This document shows positions 56,741-64,000 of a stretch of DNA of 64,000 nt, one piece after another. Location: the NCBI GenBank assembly GCA_050084515.1, contig CM114272.1, positions 3,720,001-3,784,000 on the forward strand. Reading direction: 5' to 3'. The stretch is from Blasia pusilla (Eukaryota > Marchantiophyta > Marchantiopsida > Blasiales). Numbering within the stretch: the stretch's first letter is position 1; the number at the start of each line of letters is the position of its first letter. The translations under genes and the position numbers were made by a program. The notes below the pieces were generated by a model that was given only the letters and a program-made list of their open reading frames with translations, searched no databases and was not told the DNA's origin.

Positions 56741-57054
56741 TGTGGAAAACTGCTAAACAAGCATAATTGGTGGAAATTGGCTCTCACACACACACACACC
56801 ACCATGGAGAACGAAATTTGCAATGAAAGATTGAATGGAGGGTGGTCCTCTTCTCAATTATATAGGGTATGTACAAGCAACCCTAACCCTACCCTTAACT
56901 ATAGTCTCGAGTTAGGCTAACTGTGATTAACTAACCCTAGTTAAGATAATCGTGCTAAAATGACTAACCAAGATTAAGCTTCACTACTTTGTGTGAGTAC
57001 CAAATGTAGCAGTTCACGTGTCTCATGAGCTTGACTATAACTCAATCTTCAATA
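56741..57054 (-). mobile_element. Copia 5' LTR
   Basis: 314 bp, TATTGAAGATTGAG to GCAGTTTTCCACA on the minus strand. Same family as 23,583-23,894 and 19,895-20,213; a CA microsatellite sits near 56,787-56,799. Together with the gag fragment it is a 3'-truncated element that ends inside gene B of element 2. Confidence 0.85.
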
Positions 57055-58130
57055 TGTCCTAGTATACTAATAATCATATTTGAACAAAACCGGTTTTTCT
57101 GAAACACCTCATTTGTCGAAATTGGTATTTGCATCAATATGCTCTTTTACTGCAAAATCAATTGTCACAATTTCAACAACCGCCGTAGAAAATACAAACA
57201 ACCGTAACCACTAAGGACTCTGGGATTGAAGACGGTACGCGACAAGTTGTGTGTAGCCTAGAATTTCCACTCGTTTGCTGCAGATGGTGATATTTTGCTC
57301 AATGACCACCGCAATTCTATGTTGTTGGATTGATCATGCCCTGGCCAAAATTCCCAATCTCATGGTGAAGAGGATCCAATTGACATCAAATCTTGAGCTC
57401 AAGCATTCATGATTCCATCTGTTTTCGGATTCAATGTCACTCATTATTGCCCATCTTGATGAGTGTTTGTTCTTAACGTGGACATGGATCAGTGGAAGAG
57501 ATGACAAAGAAGTTTGTGGCAACACACACTACAGGTTTGAGATGTATGTTTGTGGTAGCGAAAAGATTGGGCTGTTAGAGCTCACTTCCGAATTCCTCGT
57601 AAAATAAATGACTAATTGTTCCAAAATCTTCATGTATAAGACTACATATGCCAAATCTTCAGAATCAAAGATCGTTTCCGGAAATAGTCAAGTGGTGATC
57701 CCAGGACTCTGGCGCACCTGGCGAGTTGAGCTGAGATTTAACTGCACTTGCACACATGCCCGTATGCGAAGTGTCTTTCTAACTACCACTCATTAGAATG
57801 TGCAATATGCAAAACTAGAAACTAGGAGTGGAAATCTCTTCACTGCCCTTCATTGGACGAAGGAAGCGCGAACCGAAGGAAAAGCTAATGGAATGTCATG
57901 TTCTTTGCCAAAATATCTGCAAAAGTTTGAAATTCTTGGAGTCATTTGGACATTAAGACAAAAAAGTGAAGAAGAGCTCATAATATTTTTTTTATCAAAT
58001 GGATGAGTAGCTGCCCATGAAATTGTCTCCATGTGCTTTTGTCTGCCCCTCTCTTTGAGAATCAGTCAAATTGGTAGTTCTTTTCGCATTCTGTGGGAAC
58101 CGGCTACATTTAGGGTCTAACACGAGTTTA
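57055..58130. other. No gene seen
   Basis: Past the LTR I find no continuation of element 2: no palindromes and no methyltransferase text. Short frames only. Confidence 0.45.
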
Positions 58131-58740
58131 GCATGATGGGGAGGAGGAGGGCAGGAGGCTTAAGTATGGCAGCGTACTGGGGAGGAGGATGGAGAAAGAA
58201 GATAAAAAAGGAAGAAAAAGAATTAAATGAAGGCACCCTAGCCGCGGGGGACGATCAAGTAGAGGCTAGGTCGGGACGGAACCCGTGATAGAACGGAATA
58301 GGGTGTAGAGCCATGCGCAGAGTTACCTGCCGAAGGATGGTATCCTCGATGGAATAGTCAGAGTGCATCGGGTGACGGAGTCAGATGTGAGCATGGAGGG
58401 TCGTTTCTTGAGTAAGGAAAAACAAAATTCGGAAGGTAGCTGTAGCGTTAGGGATAGGAGAGAGCCACTAAGCGCCGTTGGACGGAAAGTGAGGGAGGAG
58501 CAAGGGGGGGGGGGGCGTGCGTAGGGAGCTGCGAGTCGGATGGCAGGTTTGGCAGACGCTAGGCGGAAAAAATTGCGCAAGGGCCGATGGGGCCTAAAGC
58601 TGACAGCGGGTACAATCAGTAATTGAACGAAAGGAGTCGGTAGGCTTGAACTATACGAAAGCATGGCGGGTGACGTGGCTCTACAAGCCGTAAGGAAATT
58701 CACACGGAGTTAACTATTGGGTATATAAGTGAGAGTTATG
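58131..58740. other. GC-rich, purine-rich stretch with a G11 run
   Basis: Compositionally distinct from its surroundings. A run of about 11 G lies near 58,505-58,515. The 126-codon minus frame 58,703-58,323 has a simple Ser/Pro/Leu composition with no domain. Confidence 0.4.
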
Positions 58741-58946
58741 AATTAGACATCATATATATATATTCACTTTATTATAAAATAAATCTTAAAAGAGGACAAA
58801 GAAATGTTATCATATTTCAAAAGAGGAGTCAAAAAATACATAAAAGAACGTAAAAATAAAATGGCAACTAGTCAACGCCAATATCGACTCAATGAGCTAC
58901 ACGATTGATAATTTGAAATAAATCTGACAATAATACAAATGTTTGG

Positions 58947-59553
58947 TCAGATGTGAATGGACGATAAGATGACCGAACCCCCATCACCTCTGCATGACAC
59001 ATCAATGCCAAGGCTTGTGCACATTGTAAGGCCACTAAGATGCATTGTCGAAAATAAGTAGTAACTAGAGAGAGAAGGACTACGGGAAGGGGCAAGGTGA
59101 TGATTCTCAAGGGAGTGGTGAGCACATGTTTTCAGGAAAGTATCAAAAGACACATGGAAATGACCTAATACTTCCACCGCAAAAAGAATAAATCCATCAA
59201 TCGCATGTCTCACAACATAACTTAATTCCTTGATTCTTGCTGCAGCTTCGACGGCTGAACCTTTGGTATGTGCGGCTCGACATACCAAGTCTGAACGTGT
59301 TGGATCAACAACCACCACATCACCTAGTGTCCGGAATCCACTTCGAGACATAACAAGATCCACTCTCCGACGAGAGGTTTCTTGTGTGGTTGAAGGTAGG
59401 ACATGGAGTTGCTCCTGCCCAACGATGTAACCTACAATACGAGCCACCGATGCTACCGCTCTCTAATGACATCATGTGTGATTGTTCGTTCTTCTTCATG
59501 TGCACATCAAAGAATATGGATATCCTTGGCATCAATGGGATCCCCGCATACAC
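58947..59553 (-). pseudogene. Fragment resembling the restriction-like (PD-(D/E)XK) C-terminal region of retroelement polyproteins
   Basis: The 59,553 frame gives FFDVHMKKNEQSHMMSLES. After a frameshift near 59,440 the other frame gives RIVGYIVGQEQLHVLPS, RRRVDLVMSRSGF, DVVVVDPTRSDLVCRAAHTK, GSAVEAAARIKELSYV and FILFAVEVLGHFHVSFDTFL. The order (R.D, then DVVVVDPT, then an Ala-rich K..Y helix, then FAVE..G) recalls the nuclease-like domain found after reverse transcriptase in some plant and algal retroelement proteins. No RT motifs are visible upstream. Confidence 0.45.
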
Positions 59554-59799
59554 AATTCAACACACCTAACAGAGAAGGATGGGAAAGTCCGATGGGTTCG
59601 ACTTACCCATCAAATCAACAATGGGTACCACTAAGTGGACTTCTAGTTCTAGCTTCCTCCACACTATGAATCTACAACCTGTTCCTAAAGCCTATTAGGT
59701 TGGGTTCATTGCAAAATTTTGGAGACCCATTCCATAGAACAAACAAAGAATTGCATTTACACTGAGACATTTTGGGACTTAGGATAAGTCATTTTGGGA

Positions 59800-60000
59800 C
59801 TAGAAACGATGAGCCAAATCTACTTGTAAGGATGGAGTCAAAAATCTCCTTAAAACCCCACATGTCTCTAAGAATTTATGTCCGCCACCTTTGCCACCGC
59901 CACCACTCTTTGTAGCAATTGCCCTTGTGCCATCACTTGGGCTTGCATAATCTTTCAGTGTAGGATTCGTCACTACAACATCCGCCATCGGCATCGCCAC
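59800..60000 (-). pseudogene. Possible second, smaller fragment of the same family
   Basis: MADVVVTNPTLKDYASP and a later FLETCGV resemble DVVVVDPTRSDL and FLKTCAH of the neighbouring fragment in the same order, with the part between shortened. It could be a decayed tandem copy or chance similarity. Confidence 0.3.
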
Positions 60001-60111
60001 CTCAACCTCTCATGTCATATAAAGATCAACACAAATAAAGGAATCCTACATGGAGACGTGCCTCTCTGTCTACATATGGACGCCACTCTCAATAAAAAAG
60101 TAAGAACGTAG

Positions 60112-60956
60112 CTTGCGAAGGGACGGAAGAAGATTGGTTTGGACAAAGTAGCCACGAGGTTAGAGCAAGCAAAGTTGAGCTATGAGGTTAGAGTGACTAT
60201 AAAATTACAATACATGGTAGTTAATTAGTTGGGGTCTACATAGTGCAACTATGGATGTGTTAGTATTAGGCTATGTAGTTGTTTTGGCCATGCAATCAAT
60301 ATATGATTATTCCGTCATAAGAGTTGGAGGTGTTCTCGTAATTTTGCGACCGGATGCTTTTTGTATTGATTTTTAGAAAGATTCCAAGTCTTTTGCAAAT
60401 TTTCAACATAGTTTTGACTCACTAACATTATGTTGAGTGGTGACAAGCTGGTTGATCAGCACCAACTTCCTACAATTTAGTATTAGAAGTGATGACAAAT
60501 GTGTCGATGTCGACAAGTAATCTTCATTTGTTGCCAAGATGTTTGACTTTTTCTATAGGATATTTTGATGCCACAAAAGTTTTATTATTAAAGTGATGGG
60601 GCTTGCATTTAGATCACTCATTTGAGTCTCATCCTTGCACTTGTCTTTTGGCATTGAGGATTTTGGGTATTGGTTAGAGCTTGTGCTAGATGTCTGTAGT
60701 GAAGGTGTTGAGCATGTTTGTGGATATAGGGCGGTTTCTTAAGTAGGGGTCTTGTGTATGATCCATGGTTTTTTTCAGCTTATGTGAGCTAGTACGAGAG
60801 GCTTAGAGTGAGTAAAAATGTCTAAGTATAAGGGAGTCTTTTCCTCACGAGATTATCATTAGCGTAGATGAGTTAGTGAGGAGAATGGGAGACTCTTAGT
60901 AAGTCTAAATGCTTAAGTGTATAAGGCAAGGTTTCCATGACAATACATTTCACAAC
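60112..60956. other. No gene seen
   Basis: No coding frame, RNA or element end that I can support. Confidence 0.4.
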
Positions 60957-61300
60957 ACTTAAGCAATAGAAGTACAGTTACACAAAGTGCAATAAGGTAT
61001 GGAGTGGTTTTGGGTTAGGAACCACTAAGACTTATATATGACTCAATCCTCTCAATCTAGTGATGGGATTGAAGATAGAGACACTTGAACACCTAAGAAA
61101 TATTGTATGTCACTTTGGCCCATGTCCTCTATATCTTTCCATGCAAAAGTGTCTCTATTTGCAATCCCATTACTAGACTGCAAGTCTAGTAATGTAGTGA
61201 TAATGATTGAGCTATATATGTTAATCTTAGTAGTTCCTCACACGAAACCATTCGATACCTTACTGCACTTTGTATAACTCCACTACTACTTGCTTGGGTG
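60957..61300. repeat. Long imperfect inverted repeat (foldback), arms about 130-155 bp
   Basis: The left arm 60,957-61,087 and right arm about 61,145-61,300 pair over most of their length: CTAGTGATGGGATTG with CAATCCCATTACTAG, ATAGAGACACTT with AAGTGTCTCTAT, AAAGTGCAATAAGGTAT with ATACCTTACTGCACTTT. The loop is about 57 nt. Right next to the loop-side arm is a small palindrome, ACTAGACT..AGTCTAGT. Confidence 0.75.
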
Positions 61301-61514
61301 TTCAAGGCACCATCAACTTAGATGATTTCATCCTTGTCATGCGCATACACATCGCTACACAAAATACATTACTGTCAATGAATGAAAATACAAACAAACA
61401 CCATTTCATGCTAACTGATGGAATCCACACAACAAGACGAGAAGTAGTATCACAATATCTCCAATGTAAATCACATGGATCTCTCAATCACAAGGTCTCA
61501 CAAATATGCACAAT

Positions 61515-61538
61515 TCTCTCTCTCTCTCTCTCTCTCTC
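61515..61538 (+). repeat. CT microsatellite
   Basis: About 12 CT units. Confidence 0.9.
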
Positions 61539-61629
61539 CAAACCAAATGCACTCTCCTAATGAGAGGCTTGGGTTCCACATATAAGGCAAGGAGGACTAT
61601 AGCTCCACCGTCTCATGCGAAGAGGTTCA

Positions 61630-61850
61630 ACAAAGAGAGAACGAGATCTCAAGCTCTCTCTCATGGAGATATATCCCCTTCCCTCTCACAAGCTCTCTCT
61701 ATGATAACCTATGCTCGCAGGTCATCTCCTTGGCTCTTGACTTGTTGTAGCAAGTCAAGGACCACTTCCAAAAGTGGAAAGTTTACTATATCCAAAATAG
61801 TAAATTCCTCAATATGCTTCCAAATGAGCCAAAACGAAGGGAAAACCTGC
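61630..61850 (+). repeat. Dispersed repeat related to 28,740-28,990
   Basis: Carries TATATCCCCTTCCCTCTC, CTCTCTCTATGATAACCTAT and TTGGCTCTTGACTTG in the same order as the earlier copy. Plus frame 61,506-61,883 across it shows no domain. Confidence 0.55.
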
Positions 61851-61899
61851 TTTCTCAAGTTACTCATGGCCTTAGGAGATTGAAGATGACCCTAAACCT

Positions 61900-62885
61900 T
61901 CTTTTCATTGAAGGTTCACAGGCCCGATTTCAAAAAATGAGTTAGCAATTTTTAAGCTTTTGGTCACAATTCCATTTTTCTTGAAACTTTGCAAAATAAT
62001 ACATATACCTTAGGAATGACGTGTACCAAATTTCATATCAAGATGAGATAGTTGGATAAGATGAAAAATGAAAAGATTTCATTTTGATAGAAGGTTTAAT
62101 GGCGCAAGTCCAAAAATGAGTTAGAAAATTTTGAGCGTTTGATCATAAATTCATTTTTCTTGAAACTTTGCAAGGGAACTACATGCATCTTAGGGATCAT
62201 GTGTACCAAAGTGCAGCTTAAGTTGAGATAGTTGGACAAGATAGAAAATTCTTGAGCAATTTTTTTAGCTTTTGGTCACAACTCCATTTTTCTTGAAACT
62301 TTGCAAGAGTTCTACATGCACCTCAAGAATCATGTGTACCAAATTGAAGCTTAAGATGAGCTAGTTTTGGACAAGATGAAAAATGAAAAGATCCCATTTT
62401 GATTGAAGGTTTAATGGCGTGGGTCCAAAATGAGTTAGCAATTTTTGAGCTTTTGGTCACAACTCCATTTTTCTTAGAACATTTGCAAGAGTGCTAAATG
62501 CACCTTGGGAATCATGTGTATCAAATTGAAGCTTAAGATGAGATAGTTTGACAAGATGAAAAATATAGAGACTCCCTTTTGATTGAAGGTTCACTCGTGT
62601 CCAAAAATAAGTTTGCAAATTTTGAGCTATTGGTCATAACTATTGTTTTTCTTGAAACTTTGCAAGTGACTTAGATGCACTTTTGAGGATCATGTGTGCC
62701 AAATGGGAGCTCAAGATGATATAGTTGGATAAGATATAAAATGAAAAGACCTTCTTTTCATTTAAGGTTTAATGGCTTAGGTGTAAAAATAAGTTAGCAA
62801 TTTTTGACTTTTTGGTGACAACTTCATTTTTCTTGAAACTTTGGAAGAGAGCCACATGCACCTTGGGGATCATGTGTGCCAAATT
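61900..62885 (+). repeat. Satellite-like array, direct copy of the 180-bp family
   Basis: Monomers phased on TTTTTCTTGAAACTTTGCAA near 61,979, 62,158, 62,292, 62,474, 62,651 and 62,833. Spacing is 177-182 bp except one short monomer of about 134 bp. Each carries GGTCACAACTCCA, CATGTGTACCAAAT and AGATGAGATAGTTGGA phrases. Confidence 0.85.
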
Positions 62886-64000
62886 ATTATGAATGGATGA
62901 GGTTTTAAATATTATGGTATTATTTATTTATTAAAAAATTTTATACTAGTTAATTAATCATAATTACTTGAAATTCTAATTATTTTCCCATGAAATTTTC
63001 TAGATTCTCTTTAATTTTTATTATCTTTTCTTATTGGAAAAATTAAAATTAGTTCAAGGTTCATGCCAGTGAAATTATGAAAAATTGATTTAAAGTTCAT
63101 TTCTAGGGAAAAATTATTTTCCTTTTGGGGGGAAATGAAGAGGATAATATAGGTTACTGATGGGATAAGAATTATTCTTCAAAATGATTGAAGATATCTT
63201 ATTTCTGTATTTTTTTAATTTTAAAATTAGATTGAGAGAAAAATTTTATATCTCCTTTGGGGAAAAAATCATCAAAAAGTGATTTCCTTTTACTTAATAT
63301 TGAAAGATGGGGATTGGAAAAGGGATAAATTATTTTCCATAATCAATAAAGGAAATAATATGAAATTTTTTCTTCAGCCAAATAAGATGTATTTAAGAAA
63401 ATCCTATCCTTCTCCTTTTTCTTCCATCTATTTAAAAATTAAACTTTATCCACCATATATCCAATAATTTCATACTATCTTTCTCCATATATAAGTATGT
63501 ATGTATTGGGGCAAAAAAGTTACTAGTCTTAATAAAGTGGAATAATTACATATGGAGAAAGATAGGATTTTTTGGTTATAATTCTCATCTTAATTCAAAT
63601 TTGATGGAAAGGGAAAATAAATTTTAATGGAGAAGGAATAGATTTTGTTTAAATATTACATAAGGGTAAAATTACTTCGGAGATTGGGATATCATTCAAA
63701 TTTGAATGGAAGATTTTAATTACTTAGAAGAGTGAAATATTATTACTCTTCCAACATTCTAGAAAACAAAAAATAAAATTTTAAATGAATAATATGATTA
63801 TTTTTAAAAATAATCGTATTAATTCACATGTGATATTTTGGAAAAGGAAAATATTTTTTTTAATTAAAACCAACTAATAAATTTTTTTAGTGAATGTTAT
63901 TTTGGAGGGAAGAGTGTAATTATTTTGGTGGGAAAAGTGGAAGGGGAAGAATAATTATTATTGGAACTTTTACGGAGGAGGATTGAAATCATTGAGGGGG
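62886..64000. other. AT-rich sequence to the right edge, no gene seen
   Basis: Long A/T-rich text with many stops. The only structure noted is a short inverted pair, CTATCTTTCTCCATATA near 63,476 and TATGGAGAAAGATAG near 63,551. It continues beyond the window. Confidence 0.5.

Overview
This window reads as non-coding, transposon-filled nuclear DNA of a land plant. The evidence is fragments of Ty1/copia, Helitron and probable CACTA elements, degenerate TTTAGGG-type telomere-like tracts, plant-type TATA boxes and GT-AG introns inside transposon genes. No rRNA or tRNA gene and no intact cellular gene was recognised. I cannot name the species. All alignments here were made by eye, so repeat boundaries are approximate unless a target-site duplication (TSD) fixes them.

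Layout. 1-2.7 kb: decayed Helitron Rep fragment on the minus strand and a piece resembling a plant transposase. 2.7-10.7 kb: repeats rich in two short palindromes (GGATCTTAAGATCC and GGAACTnnAGTTCC types), partly inverted, partly tandem at about 150 bp. 11-12.3 kb: array of a satellite of about 180 bp, seen again inverted at 22.1-22.9 kb and direct at 61.9-62.9 kb. 12.3-14.2 kb: AT-rich. 14.2-18.4 kb: mixed-composition DNA without a recognisable gene. 18-32 kb: relics including GC-rich elements with CAAGGTTGC ends and 8-bp TSDs, a copia 3' end with its LTR, a solo LTR in telomere-like DNA, hairpins and dispersed repeats. 32-35.7 kb: low-complexity and unassigned DNA.

The centre of interest is 35.756-56.162 kb: two copies of one large DNA transposon, one nested in the other. 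Element 1 (38,752-50,974, about 12.2 kb) sits inside the transposase gene of element 2 (35,756-38,751 plus 50,975-56,162), flanked by a 9-bp TSD with one mismatch (AGGTCGGTG/AGGTTGGTG on the minus strand). Each element has two divergent genes around a central array of palindromes. Gene A encodes a Mutator-like (MULE) transposase with a Cys-rich N-terminal region, a DDE-type core and a C-terminal SWIM zinc finger. Gene B encodes a coiled-coil region, a ParB/sulfiredoxin-like domain (IWDGNHRF motif), a conserved middle region and, after a basic linker, a degraded beta-type N4-cytosine/N6-adenine DNA methyltransferase.

The palindrome (arms GCAACCCGTCGG and CCGACGGGTTGC around about 3 variable bases) recurs dozens of times: between the divergent TATA boxes at a 66-67 bp period, inside the gene A intron, inside gene B introns, and in the 3' tail of gene B. 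Several copies change both arms together, so the dyad is conserved while its sequence drifts. All gene copies here are broken, but comparing copies makes the ancestral exon structure legible. A copia 5' LTR-gag fragment cuts off element 2 at 56,162, removing its methyltransferase part.
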